From PBB1 sp043738425 (GTDB lineage Bacteria > Pseudomonadota > Gammaproteobacteria > Burkholderiales > Burkholderiaceae_C), in contig JAYUGJ010000001.1 in NCBI GenBank assembly GCA_043738425.1, forward strand, positions 1 to 29,091: a stretch of 29,091 nucleotides of DNA, in the 5' to 3' direction. Positions 8,712 through 16,244 of the stretch are shown here, one piece after another. Under the pieces are notes generated by a model, which saw only the letters and a program-made list of their open reading frames with translations, was not told the origin of the DNA and did not search any database. A program made the translations under genes and the position numbers. Position 1 is the first letter of the stretch, and each line of letters starts with the position of its first letter.

Positions 8712-9506
8712 ATGACGATAGTGACCCGATTCAGGCCAATGTTTTCTGCACTGCTGGTCAAGGCAGGTTGTGGGCCCGCTCGCTGTGCGGCGCTGGTGTG
8801 GGCGCTCAGCGTGTTGCCCGCGCAAGTGGCCAGTGCGCAAGGCACGGACAACCCGTACGGCCTCGATGCCTTGTGGCAGCAGGGTGACTTCGTCGCCAAA
8901 GGCACACTGATCATCCTGGTGTTGATGAGCATGGGCAGTTGGTACGTGCTCATCACCAAGCTGTATTCGAGTTTCAAGATCAGCGCCGAGGCGCGTGCAG
9001 CGCGTGACGATTTTTTTCAGGCGGTCACGCTGCACATGGCAACGCAGTCGCTGCCGGAAGGCAGCGCATTCCGTTTTATCGCCGACGCAGGCATCAGCGC
9101 CCAAGCCCAAAAGCAGGGCCTGCTGACCGAGCACATCGAGCGCAACACCTGGATCACGATGAATGTGCAACGCAGCGTCGACGAGGTGCAATCGCGCCTG
9201 CAAAACGGCCTGTCTTTTCTGGCCACGGTGGGCTCCACCGCGCCGTTCATCGGTTTGTTCGGCACGGTTTGGGGCATCTACCACGCACTGACTGCGATAG
9301 GCATTGCCGGCCAGGCCAGCATCGACAAAGTGGCCGGTCCGGTGGGTGAAGCACTCATCATGACTGCCATCGGGTTGGCCGTCGCGGTGCCGGCCGTGCT
9401 GGGCTACAACTGGCTGGTGCGGCGCAACAAGATCACGATGGATGCGGTGCGCAGCTTCAGCGCCGATTTGCACGGCGTGCTCACCAGCACGAAAGCTGCG
9501 CCTTGA
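8712..9506 (+). CDS. exbB: ExbB proton-channel subunit (MotA/TolQ/ExbB family) with N-terminal extension
   Basis: This 264-residue inner-membrane protein forms, with ExbD, the proton-driven motor that energises TonB. The paired C-terminal helices are clear: LSFLATVGSTAPFIGLFGTV and, 30 or so residues on, VGEALIMTAIGLAVAVPAVL, the hallmark of the family. The N-terminus carries a hydrophobic stretch ending in PAQVASAQ (about residues 35-43), which looks like a cleavable signal peptide; ExbBs of this extended type are known. ATG 8712 is chosen because GGAG at 8699-8702 precedes it at a good distance, although the frame is open from TTG 8661. The next gene starts within a few bases of the stop, so the two are translationally coupled. 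Confidence 0.92.
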   Translation: MTIVTRFRPMFSALLVKAGCGPARCAALVWALSVLPAQVASAQGTDNPYGLDALWQQGDFVAKGTLIILVLMSMGSWYVLITKLYSSFKISAEARAARDDFFQAVTLHMATQSLPEGSAFRFIADAGISAQAQKQGLLTEHIERNTWITMNVQRSVDEVQSRLQNGLSFLATVGSTAPFIGLFGTVWGIYHALTAIGIAGQASIDKVAGPVGEALIMTAIGLAVAVPAVLGYNWLVRRNKITMDAVRSFSADLHGVLTSTKAAP

Positions 9507-9508
9507 AC

Positions 9509-9955
9509 GTGCTGCCCGTCGCTGACCCGCAGGCACAGCGGTTGCGCACTGGCGGCGCAGATGACGATGTCATTGCCAGCATCAACACCACGCCGCTGGT
9601 CGATGTGATGCTGGTGCTGCTGATTATTTTTCTGATCACTATCCCGGTGGTCATGCAAACCGTGCCGATGGCGTTGCCGCGAGAAAGCAATCTGCCACGA
9701 CAAACCAAGCCAGAGAACATCGAGATATCGGTAGACCGCGCGGGCCGCTTGTACTGGAACGCGCAGCCGCTTGCGGACGCCGGCGTGCTGGCGACAAGGC
9801 TGGCCGCCGAGGGCGCGAAAAATCCGCAGCCGGAGGTGCACTTGCGGGGCGACCAGGCCACCCGCTACGAAGCGATCGGCCGTGTGGTGTGGGCTTGTCA
9901 GCGCGCGGGCATTACCAAGGTCAGCTTCGTCACCGAGCCTGCACCGAAAAACTGA
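9509..9955 (+). CDS. exbD: ExbD/TolR-family proton-channel subunit (first copy)
   Basis: This protein of about 148 residues has a short cytoplasmic N-terminus, one membrane helix and a periplasmic domain. The helix motif NTTPLVDVMLVLLIIFLIT contains the aspartate that carries protons in ExbD and TolR. The periplasmic part ends in the usual ExbD fold (EVHLRGDQATRYEAIGRVVW, then AGITKVSFVT). The gene overlaps or abuts exbB: TTG 9503 overlaps the exbB stop and GTG 9509 lies two bases after it. I chose GTG as the stronger codon, which changes the protein by only two residues. It should assemble with the ExbB just upstream and drive the TonB of this locus. Confidence 0.9.
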   Translation: MLPVADPQAQRLRTGGADDDVIASINTTPLVDVMLVLLIIFLITIPVVMQTVPMALPRESNLPRQTKPENIEISVDRAGRLYWNAQPLADAGVLATRLAAEGAKNPQPEVHLRGDQATRYEAIGRVVWACQRAGITKVSFVTEPAPKN

Positions 9956-9962
9956 GCGCACC

Positions 9963-10060
9963 GAACAGGAACGCGCACAGGAACGGGCACAGAAACAGGA
10001 ACAGGAACAGGAACAGGAACAGGAACAGGAACAGAGGCAGGAACAGAGACAGGAACAGAA
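9963..10060 (+). repeat. ACAGGA hexamer tandem array between two exbD genes
   Basis: Six perfect ACAGGA copies run from 9995 to 10030, flanked on both sides by degenerate copies so that the whole array covers about 100 bases. It fills almost all the space between the exbD stop (9955) and the next exbD start (10076). Each unit contains AGGA, the core of a Shine-Dalgarno sequence. Because the unit is six bases, copy-number change would alter spacing but not a reading frame. Confidence 0.85.
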
Positions 10061-10075
10061 AAGGGAGTTGACACG

Positions 10076-10504
10076 ATGGCAATGAATCTCAATGCAGGCG
10101 GCGGCGGTGATGACGAGCCCATGATGGACATCAACACCACGCCGTTGATCGATGTGATGCTGGTGCTCATCATCATGCTGATCATCACGATCCCGGTGCA
10201 GCTGCATGCGGTGAAATTGGCCATGCCGCAAAACAGCCCACCGCCGCCAGCGGCTGCGCCAGTTGTGGTCGAAATCAGCATTGCGCCGGACGGAGTGGTG
10301 TCGTGGGATCAGGCCGCGCTGCCCGACCGTGGCGCACTCGAGTCCCGCTTGCGGCTGGCCGCAGCCGAATCCGTGCAACCCGAATTGCACCTGCGGCCCG
10401 CAACCGATGCGCCCTACGGTTCGGTGGCGATGGTGTTGGCAAGCGCGCAAAGGCTCGGCGTCACCAAGCTCGGCATGGTCGGCAACGAGCGGTTTGCGCG
10501 GTAA
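10076..10504 (+). CDS. exbD: ExbD/TolR-family proton-channel subunit (second copy)
   Basis: This 142-residue protein repeats the ExbD plan: the helix motif NTTPLIDVMLVLIIMLIITI with its proton-carrying aspartate, a proline-rich stretch (QNSPPPPAAAP), and a periplasmic domain ending in YGSVAMVLASAQRLGVTKLG. It is a diverged paralogue of the first ExbD rather than a recent copy. Tandem exbD pairs behind one exbB occur in several Proteobacteria, where both copies may be needed for a particular TonB system. The start ATG 10076 is set by AAGGGAG (10061-10067) eight bases upstream, just after the hexamer array. It is the last gene of the uptake locus; a hairpin follows six bases after the stop. Confidence 0.9.
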   Translation: MAMNLNAGGGGDDEPMMDINTTPLIDVMLVLIIMLIITIPVQLHAVKLAMPQNSPPPPAAAPVVVEISIAPDGVVSWDQAALPDRGALESRLRLAAAESVQPELHLRPATDAPYGSVAMVLASAQRLGVTKLGMVGNERFAR

Positions 10505-10509
10505 AGCAA

Positions 10510-10555
10510 ATCGCCCCCGGTCCGCATGTGCGGTGCCGGGGGCGATGGGGTTTTG
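10510..10555 (+). terminator. Hairpin between the convergent exbD and adk genes
   Basis: An 11-base perfect stem (ATCGCCCCCGG at 10510-10520 with CCGGGGGCGAT at 10536-10546) encloses a 15-base loop and is followed on the + strand by GGGGTTTT. It lies in the only gap between two converging genes, so it probably ends exbD transcription. On the - strand only a short T-rich stretch follows, so termination of adk there is less sure. Confidence 0.7.
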
Positions 10556-10560
10556 CCTCT

Positions 10561-11214
10561 TCAGCTCAGCGCTTGCAGCGCACGCGCCATGATTTCATCG
10601 ACCGTGCCGGTGCCGCTGATCATGCGATAGCGCGGTGCTCCGGCAACACCCGACTTCGACCAGTCGGAGTAGTAAGCGACCAGCGGGCGGGTTTGTTTTT
10701 GGTAGACCTCGAGGCGTTTGCGCACGGTGTCTTCCTGGTCGTCGTCGCGCTGAATCAACGCTTCGCCGCTCACATCATCCAATCCGGCCACTTTGGGCGG
10801 GTTGAATTTCACGTGGTATATGCGGCCCGAGGCCATGTGCACCCGGCGCCCGCTCATCCGCTCGATGATGGCCGCGTCGGGCACATCGATTTCGAGCACC
10901 AGATCCAGGCTGACTCCGGCGGCTTTCATCGCATCGGCTTGCACGATGGTGCGCGGAAATCCATCAAACAAAAATCCGCTGGTGCAATCGGGCTGCGTGA
11001 TGCGTTCTTTGACCAGGCCGATGATGATGTCGTCGCCGACCAGGCCGCCGGAGTCCATGACCTTTTTAGCCGCCACGCCGAGTGGCGTTCCGGCCTTGAC
11101 TGCAGCGCGCAACATGTCGCCGGTCGAGATTTGCGGAATGCCGAATTTTTTGCAAATAAACGTGGCTTGGGTGCCTTTGCCCGCGCCGGGCGCGCCCAAC
11201 AAAATCAGTCTCAT
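10561..11214 (-). CDS. adk: Adenylate kinase
   Basis: This 217-residue cytoplasmic enzyme catalyses ATP + AMP to 2 ADP. It begins MRLILLGAPGAGKGTQATF, with the P-loop GAPGAGKGT at residues 7-15. It continues with the AMP-binding STGDMLRAAV and the FDGFPRTIVQAD motif. The lid region (RRVHMASGRIYHVKFNPPK) is the long bacterial form without the four zinc-binding cysteines. The length matches Escherichia coli-type Adk. The frame is open further upstream, but ATG 11214 with AAGGA 5 bases before it gives exactly the family N-terminus. It lies downstream of kdsB on the same strand, after 109 bases, so it may be read from kdsB or from its own promoter. Confidence 0.97.
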   Translation of the reverse strand: MRLILLGAPGAGKGTQATFICKKFGIPQISTGDMLRAAVKAGTPLGVAAKKVMDSGGLVGDDIIIGLVKERITQPDCTSGFLFDGFPRTIVQADAMKAAGVSLDLVLEIDVPDAAIIERMSGRRVHMASGRIYHVKFNPPKVAGLDDVSGEALIQRDDDQEDTVRKRLEVYQKQTRPLVAYYSDWSKSGVAGAPRYRMISGTGTVDEIMARALQALS

Positions 11215-11289
11215 CGCTGTCCTTCGTTTGTCTGGTGAGGTGCCTGTGTACAGGCCGGATTTCAACAACTTTCGCTGATCAGAATATCA

Positions 11290-11316
11290 CGCAGCGCCGA
11301 GTGAAAAAGCGCTGCG
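11290..11316 (-). terminator. Inverted repeat between kdsB and adk, possible weak terminator
   Basis: CGCAGCGC at 11290-11297 pairs with GCGCTGCG at 11309-11316 around an 11-base loop. It lies just after the kdsB stop on the - strand. No T-run follows on that strand, so it could be an attenuator or RNA-processing hairpin rather than a true terminator. Confidence 0.35.
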
Positions 11317-11323
11317 AGCCGCG

Positions 11324-12076
11324 CTACGCCAATACCTGCCGCACGCGTTCGAGGTCGTCTGCAGTGTCGACGCCGATGGCCGCTGGCAACGCGCTCAGGT
11401 GCACCGCGATGCGCTCGCCGTGCCACAACACACGCAGCTGTTCAAGCGACTCGATCGCCTCCAGGGGGCTCACCGACAGGCTGGGGAATCGGCGCAAGAA
11501 CCCGGCGCGGTAGGCGTAGATGCCGATGTGCCGCAGTGGTGCCAGGTTGCCGATTTGTGGCGCACCTGCGGCACTGCCATCGCGCCACCACGGTATCGGT
11601 GCGCGCGAAAAGTACATCGCGTGTCCCGCCTGGTTGCACACGACTTTGACGATGTTCGGGTTGGTCAAGTCGTCGCGGTGGCTGATCGCATGTGCCGCGG
11701 TGGCCACTGAGCAATCGGGGTGTTGGTGCAACGATTGCGCGCACGCGTTGATCAGCGCCGGGTCGATCAGCGGCTCGTCGCCTTGCACATTGACCACCAC
11801 CGCCGTGCCGTCGATCCCGAGCAACACGCAGGCTTCGGCCAGGCGGTCGCTGCCGCTCAGGTGGTCGCGGCGGGTGAGCACTGCATCGACCTGGTGGGCC
11901 CGACAGGCGGCCATGATTTCGGCATCGTCAGCGGCCACGATCACCTGCGCGGCAGCCGACAACGCAGCCTGGCGCGCGACCCGCACGACCATCGGCACGC
12001 CCGCAATGTCAGCGAGTGGTTTGCGTGGCAATCGGCTCGACGCCAGCCGCGCTGGAATCAACACCGTGAAGCTCAC
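11324..12076 (-). CDS. kdsB: 3-deoxy-manno-octulosonate cytidylyltransferase (CMP-Kdo synthetase)
   Basis: This 250-residue cytoplasmic enzyme activates Kdo with CTP to CMP-Kdo, the donor for the inner core of lipopolysaccharide. The N-terminus carries the nucleotide-binding IPARLASSRLPRKPLADI (residues 7-24), followed by PMVVRVARQA. The catalytic VVNVQGDEPLIDPALI is near residues 93-108 and HIGIYAYR is in the second half; all are family hallmarks. The length is normal. It starts with GTG 12076, which overlaps the stop of the upstream Trm112-like gene by four bases (GTGA), so the two are translationally coupled. The order lpxK, Trm112-like, kdsB is a common lipopolysaccharide operon in Proteobacteria. 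Confidence 0.96.
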   Translation of the reverse strand: MSFTVLIPARLASSRLPRKPLADIAGVPMVVRVARQAALSAAAQVIVAADDAEIMAACRAHQVDAVLTRRDHLSGSDRLAEACVLLGIDGTAVVVNVQGDEPLIDPALINACAQSLHQHPDCSVATAAHAISHRDDLTNPNIVKVVCNQAGHAMYFSRAPIPWWRDGSAAGAPQIGNLAPLRHIGIYAYRAGFLRRFPSLSVSPLEAIESLEQLRVLWHGERIAVHLSALPAAIGVDTADDLERVRQVLA

Positions 12077-12273
12077 GGCGCGGGCAAGTCAGCGTCGTCG
12101 CGCAGCACACGCGCCTCGGCCTCCAGCATCACAGGAATGCCATCGCGCACCGGGAACGCCAACCGGTCGGCGTGGCAAACCAGCTCATGGCGGGCATGCT
12201 GCGGCGCGCGCCAGTGCAGCAGCGGGCCCTTGCACAGCGGGCACACCAAGAGGTCAAGCAGTCGGGTGTCCAT
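12073..12273 (-). CDS. Trm112/YcaR-family small zinc-ribbon protein
   Basis: This 66-residue protein (MDTRLLDLLVCPLCKGPLLH at the start) matches the small Trm112-like family. It has a CPLC knuckle at residues 11-14, a single later cysteine (ELVCHADRLAFPV) and the typical PVRDGIPVML end. In eukaryotes and archaea Trm112 activates methyltransferases; the role of the bacterial protein is poorly known. The frame is open further upstream, but ATG 12273 gives the family N-terminus and usual length. It overlaps the end of lpxK by 20 bases and the start of kdsB by four. Confidence 0.9.
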   Translation of the reverse strand: MDTRLLDLLVCPLCKGPLLHWRAPQHARHELVCHADRLAFPVRDGIPVMLEAEARVLRDDADLPAP

Positions 12274-13351
12274 CGGGTGTCCTTGCGGTGAGAGTTGGAG
12301 TGCAGCGCGCTGGGCGCGGCGGTGTGTTGGCAAGCAACGCCAGCACCGCTGAATCAAACGCTGCGGTGCTGCTGAAGTCTAGTGGCGCGACCCAAATCTG
12401 CGGTGTCGCAGCCAGCGCGGCGATCCGCTCGGGCCTGAGCTTCACCGCGTCTTTTTCGGTGACGACGACGTGCTGCGCATCGGCCGACCAGGGCAGGGTG
12501 GTGTAGTTGCAATGATCGGCCAGGGGCAGCGGTGTGAAGTCCAATCCTGCGGCGCGCAGCATGGTGAAAAACCGCTCGGGTCGGGCGACTCCAGCGGCAG
12601 CGGTCACCGGTGCCTGCTGCGCGATCAGTGCTTGAAGGCGTGCCATGGTGGCGGGCTTGCCAGCCCACCACGAGGCCAGGTCGATCAAGCCAGTCAGCTC
12701 ACGCCGCGCGAGGTACCCGGGCCAGCGGGTGGACTGCCGCACTGCGTTGTAAAGCACCGTCGTGTGCGCGGGTGGCTCGGCGGTCATCGACTCGCGCAGC
12801 GGTCCCGCTGGCAGCAGCCAACCGTTGCCTACACCACGCTCGTCGAACACGATGACTTGCGCCGCACGCGGCAAACGCAGGTGCTGCAATCCGTCGTCGC
12901 TGACCAAAACATCGACTTGTGGGTGGGCCGCCAACAACAACCGCGCCGCGGCCACCCGGTCGACGCCAACGAACACCGGCACGCCCAAACGCAAGCGCAG
13001 CAGCAGCGGCTCGTCACCGGCCAGCGCGGCCGGTGTGTCGGTGTGTACTTCGACAACCGCCAGTGCGGTCGGTGTGCGGCCATAGCCGCGCGAAATGACT
13101 CCCGGCGTGTAGCCGCGCGCCTGCAGCAAGCGCACCACTGCCATCACCGCAGGTGTTTTTCCGGCACCACCGGCCACCAAATTACCGACGACGACGGCCG
13201 GTACGGGCAGTGATTGCGCAGTGAGCCACCGGTTGCGATACAGCACTGTGCGCAGCCACACCACCACGGCGTAGGCGGCCGCCACCGGCATCAACGCCAG
13301 CGCCAACCCACTGCGACGCAGCCACGCGCGCTGCAAGGCGGCACCTACCAC
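12254..13351 (-). CDS. lpxK: Tetraacyldisaccharide 4'-kinase
   Basis: This is the inner-membrane kinase that phosphorylates the 4' position of the lipid A disaccharide precursor to make lipid IVA. The protein has 365 residues. An N-terminal membrane-associated helix (LALALMPVAAAYAVVVWLRT) is followed by VPAVVVGNLVAGGAGKTP, whose GGAGKT is the P-loop. VISRGYGR and DVLVSDDGLQHL are also LpxK signatures, and VTEKDAVKL lies near the C-terminus. The likely start is GTG 13351, and the C-terminal tail runs slightly longer than usual. It lies 24 bases after an exbD-type gene and overlaps the Trm112-like gene by 20 bases, so the string exbB-exbD-lpxK-Trm112-kdsB is one operon. Confidence 0.95.
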   Translation of the reverse strand: MVGAALQRAWLRRSGLALALMPVAAAYAVVVWLRTVLYRNRWLTAQSLPVPAVVVGNLVAGGAGKTPAVMAVVRLLQARGYTPGVISRGYGRTPTALAVVEVHTDTPAALAGDEPLLLRLRLGVPVFVGVDRVAAARLLLAAHPQVDVLVSDDGLQHLRLPRAAQVIVFDERGVGNGWLLPAGPLRESMTAEPPAHTTVLYNAVRQSTRWPGYLARRELTGLIDLASWWAGKPATMARLQALIAQQAPVTAAAGVARPERFFTMLRAAGLDFTPLPLADHCNYTTLPWSADAQHVVVTEKDAVKLRPERIAALAATPQIWVAPLDFSSTAAFDSAVLALLANTPPRPARCTPTLTARTPDGHPTA

Positions 13352-13375
13352 GCGGAACCGCAGCCCGCAGCGACG

Positions 13376-13810
13376 TTACGGAGCAACGTCAGGCGCGTTG
13401 CGTTGCGCTGCAAAGGTCAGCCGCGACAAGCCCGCGCGCCGCGCCGCATCCATCACATTGACCACCGATTGGTAGGCCGCGGTCGCATCCGCCGACACGA
13501 TGACCGGAACGTCGCCGGGGCCGCCGGAGGCTTTGCTCAGCTCCGCGGTCAGCAGTTCTACGCTGCGCCCGTCGACTGCCTGCCCGTTGACGGCATAGCG
13601 GCCGTCAGCCGCCACGGCCACGATGACCTCACGGTCGCGGATGCGCGCGGCGTCGGAATTTGCGGCGGGCAAATTGATCTGCAATTCGGTGAACTTCGAG
13701 TACGTCGTCGACAACATCAGGAAAATCAAAATCACCAGCAACACGTCGATGAACGGGATGAGATTGATCTCGGGTTCTTCGAGCCGCGCTTTGCGAAAGT
13801 TCATGGCCAT
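13376..13810 (-). CDS. exbD: ExbD/TolR-family biopolymer transport protein
   Basis: This 144-residue inner-membrane protein starts MAMNFRKARLEEPEINLIPF and contains one helix, NLIPFIDVLLVILIFLML, with the proton-carrying aspartate. The periplasmic domain ends in AAYQSVVNVMDAARRAGLSR, as in ExbD/TolR. It pairs with the ExbB-type gene seven bases upstream. This pair next to lpxK is a standard betaproteobacterial arrangement and is distinct from the TonB-linked set at 8712-10504; the two ExbD groups share only the family core. In-frame ATGs at 13810 and 13804 are both possible; the first is used here. It probably powers general TonB-dependent uptake or another envelope process. Confidence 0.92.
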   Translation of the reverse strand: MAMNFRKARLEEPEINLIPFIDVLLVILIFLMLSTTYSKFTELQINLPAANSDAARIRDREVIVAVAADGRYAVNGQAVDGRSVELLTAELSKASGGPGDVPVIVSADATAAYQSVVNVMDAARRAGLSRLTFAAQRNAPDVAP

Positions 13811-13817
13811 CGGCGGG

Positions 13818-14453
13818 TTACCCGGTTGCCCGCGATGCGGTGAAGCGCATCAGGTGCGGCGTCAGGCGTTCGCTGGCCTGCTCTAGATCCAGCGTGTAGG
13901 CATCGACGCGACCGCGAAAGTGGCGGTACGCGATAAGTGACGGAATCGCCACCATCAGGCCAAATGCGGTGTTGTAGAGCGCGACCGAAATACCGTGGGC
14001 GAGTGCTGCTGGATTGCCGGCACCCGCGGGGGCTTGCGAGCCGAAGATTTCGATCATGCCGACGACCGTGCCGAACAACCCCAGCAGTGGCGCTGACGAG
14101 GCAATCGTGCCGAGCGGGCTCAGATAGCGCTCGAGGCGGTGTACCGCAGCGCGGCCGGCCGATTCGAACACGTCACGCAGTGCGGTTTCAGTGATGCGAG
14201 GCTCGGCAATCACCGCCCGCATTCCGCTCGCCAGCACGGTGCCCAACACCGAATTGTTGGCAAGCTTGTTGACCACGTCGGCCGACGGCAGGCTGGCCCG
14301 CGTCACCGACACCACCTCTTCCAGCAGACGGGGCGGGGCGACCTTCGCGACGCGCAAACTCAACAGCCGTTCAATGATCAAAGCCAGCGCCGCGATCGAA
14401 CAAAAAATCAACGGCCAAATGGGCCAACCTGCCGCTTGTATGATCGAAATCAC
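13818..14453 (-). CDS. exbB: ExbB/TolQ-family proton-channel protein
   Basis: This 211-residue inner-membrane protein has a first helix (WPIWPLIFCSIAALALIIER), a cytoplasmic loop, and the two family helices: LSPLGTIASSAPLLGLFGTV and then GISVALYNTAFGLMVAIPSL. These are the MotA/TolQ/ExbB channel signature. Unlike the ExbB at 8712 it has no signal-peptide extension. It begins with GTG 14453, with GGAAAG about nine bases upstream. It is the first gene of the exbB-exbD-lpxK-Trm112-kdsB operon and is divergent from xseA. Confidence 0.92.
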   Translation of the reverse strand: MISIIQAAGWPIWPLIFCSIAALALIIERLLSLRVAKVAPPRLLEEVVSVTRASLPSADVVNKLANNSVLGTVLASGMRAVIAEPRITETALRDVFESAGRAAVHRLERYLSPLGTIASSAPLLGLFGTVVGMIEIFGSQAPAGAGNPAALAHGISVALYNTAFGLMVAIPSLIAYRHFRGRVDAYTLDLEQASERLTPHLMRFTASRATG

Positions 14454-14839
14454 GTCGTTACTTTCCGCAGTTTGGCGTCAAAAACAAACAATTCGCGGCG
14501 CAATTATGGCCCGCGTGGTGCCCTGACAAAACGTGCCGCAGCCCGTCATGCGCGGCCTGTCGCGTGCGGGCCAGCAACAACCCGTCGCACCGCAGCCATC
14601 GTCAGCCCGATTCGCACCCGTTTCGGTGGATAACTTTGTGGGTAAGTTGCGGTGGAACCTGCCAGCGGCGCGGATTCACAGGCCTGCGAGCCGGGTGCCT
14701 TTATTTACAGCGTGAACTAACTGCATGCATATCAACGACTTGCATGAATATGAAAAAAACATGACGACATATTTCAACCGGCCGGCACGGATGCCCGAAG
14801 CTGTGGAGTTCTCGGCCCGCGCGTACATTGAACCAGCGC
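14454..14839. other. Divergent intergenic region between exbB and xseA
   Basis: These 386 bases separate two divergent genes and hold no convincing coding sequence. Promoters for both directions must lie here. The part near xseA (14715-14780) is markedly AT-richer than its surroundings, with an A-run and the palindrome TGCATGCA at 14722-14729, and is the likely control region. No clear operator was recognised. Confidence 0.5.
14503..14529 (-). promoter_or_regulatory. Candidate promoter for the exbB-lpxK-kdsB operon
   Basis: On the - strand, TTGTCA (14524-14529) and CATAAT (14503-14508) resemble sigma-70 -35 and -10 boxes. Their 15-base spacing is short, so this is tentative. The start codon of exbB lies 49 bases downstream. 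Confidence 0.3.
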
Positions 14840-16135
14840 ATGTTTGACCCCGCAGAGCCAGTATTGCCGCGGGTTGTTTGGGGTGTCGCAAGCCTGGTGC
14901 ACGCCATCAGCGACGCGCTTTCCGCACGTTTTGTCGCATGCACGGTGCGCGGTGAGTTGTCCGGCTACGCGCGGGCAGCCAGTGGGCACTGTTACTTCAC
15001 CTTGAAAGACTCGGCGGGCGACGCGGCCTCAATTCGCTGCGCGATGTTCAAGCGCGCAGCAAGCGCATTGCAGTTTCAGCCTGCCGATGGACAAGAAGTG
15101 CAACTGCGTGGGCGCATCGCGGTGTTCGAGCCGAGAGGTGAATTGCAGTTCATCGTCGAGTCGATGCAGCGCAGTGGCGACGGCACGCTGTACGAACAGT
15201 TTTTGCGGCTGAAAACGAAATTAGAAGCCGAAGGACTGTTTGATGCCACACGCAAGCGGCCGCTCATGCGCTACCCACGACGGGTTGGGTTGGTCACCTC
15301 GCTGAATGCGGCCGCGTTGCACGATGTGACGTCGGCGTTTGCCCGACGCTCGCCACATGTCGAACTGGTGGTGTATCCCAGCGTGGTGCAAGGTGTGGAA
15401 GCACCAGCTGCACTGACCGCGGCCATCGAGCTGGCTGGTCGCCGACGCGAGGTCGACACCTTGCTGGTGTGCCGCGGCGGTGGCTCCATGGAAGACTTGT
15501 GGGCCTTCAACGACGAGCGGGTGGTGCGTGCGATTGCTGCCTCGCCGATCGCGACGATCAGCGGCATCGGTCATGAGACTGACACGACGCTGGCCGACTT
15601 TGCAGCCGACCTGCGCGCGCCGACGCCAACTGCAGCTGCCGAAATGAGTACGCCGCATACGCAAAACGACGGTACCGCGTTGCTCGAGCAAGCTGCCCAG
15701 CACATACGCCGCCGTGCGCGTCGGGCAATCGACACCGAGGCGCAGCGGCTCGACGGGCTGGCGATGCGGTCGCTGCGACCGGCACAAAGCGTGATGCGGC
15801 AGTCGCAAAGTCTGGCGCTGTGGCAGCTGCGCCTGATGGCTGGCGCGCAGCAATCGGCGGCCGTACGCAGCCAAGCGCTGCAACGGTGCGCAGGTGGTTT
15901 TCAGCGTGCCGCCGCGGCTGCTCGGCAACGATCAAGTCAGCACCTCGACCGACTCGATGCGCGACTCAGCGGGCTGGATCCGGCACGCGTGCTGCAGCGC
16001 GGTTTTGCATGGCTGTGCGATGCCGATGGCCATGCGCTCGTGTCTGCTGCGCAGCTGCATATCGGGCTGTCCGTGAGTGCGGTGCTGGCAGACGGCGAAG
16101 CCACCGCCTCGATAACGTCCATCGCGAGAAAGTAG
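14840..16135 (+). CDS. xseA: Exodeoxyribonuclease VII large subunit
   Basis: This 431-residue cytoplasmic protein is the catalytic subunit of exonuclease VII, which degrades single-stranded DNA in repair and recombination together with XseB. The N-terminal OB-fold (about residues 1-110) shows VRGELSGYARAASGHCYFTL. The catalytic part has GTLYEQFLRLKTKLEAEGLF, RVGLVTSLNAAALHDV, and the signature SGIGHETDTTLADFAADLRA near residues 235-255. A long coiled-coil-like C-terminal region follows, ending in LQRGFAWLCDADG. ATG 14840 gives the family N-terminus (MFDPAEPVLP); an upstream TTG at 14828 is less likely. The small subunit gene is not next to it. It is divergent from the exbB operon and 109 bases before sodB. 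Confidence 0.95.
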   Translation: MFDPAEPVLPRVVWGVASLVHAISDALSARFVACTVRGELSGYARAASGHCYFTLKDSAGDAASIRCAMFKRAASALQFQPADGQEVQLRGRIAVFEPRGELQFIVESMQRSGDGTLYEQFLRLKTKLEAEGLFDATRKRPLMRYPRRVGLVTSLNAAALHDVTSAFARRSPHVELVVYPSVVQGVEAPAALTAAIELAGRRREVDTLLVCRGGGSMEDLWAFNDERVVRAIAASPIATISGIGHETDTTLADFAADLRAPTPTAAAEMSTPHTQNDGTALLEQAAQHIRRRARRAIDTEAQRLDGLAMRSLRPAQSVMRQSQSLALWQLRLMAGAQQSAAVRSQALQRCAGGFQRAAAAARQRSSQHLDRLDARLSGLDPARVLQRGFAWLCDADGHALVSAAQLHIGLSVSAVLADGEATASITSIARK

Positions 16136-16166
16136 ATTGCGTTGGAAGCTGGCGCGGTGCCCCTTA

Positions 16167-16197
16167 TTGCAGAGCGGTTCGGGGCCCTACCTACAAT
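16167..16197 (+). promoter_or_regulatory. Candidate sodB promoter
   Basis: TACAAT at 16192-16197 is a near-consensus -10 box. TTGCAG at 16167-16172 could be its -35 box, although the 19-base spacer is long. It lies about 48 bases before the sodB start. Confidence 0.4.
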
Positions 16198-16244
16198 CAA
16201 ATTCAGTTTGAAACGCTGATCAACCCGCAACCCGAAGGACCATG

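Noticed and set aside
9995..10030. Phase variation by frame change at the hexamer array
   Set aside because: A six-base unit cannot change the reading frame, and the array is between genes.
9995..10030. CsrA/RsmA binding array
   Set aside because: The units contain GGA but read CAGGA and not the ANGGA core, and no loop structure presenting GGA was seen.
9963..10060. CRISPR array
   Set aside because: The repeat unit is six bases with no spacers, and no cas gene is present.
9771..10085. Open frame with a Glu-Gln repeat tail across the hexamer array
   Set aside because: It starts inside exbD in another frame and its only feature is the translated ACAGGA repeat; no ribosome binding site or family supports it.
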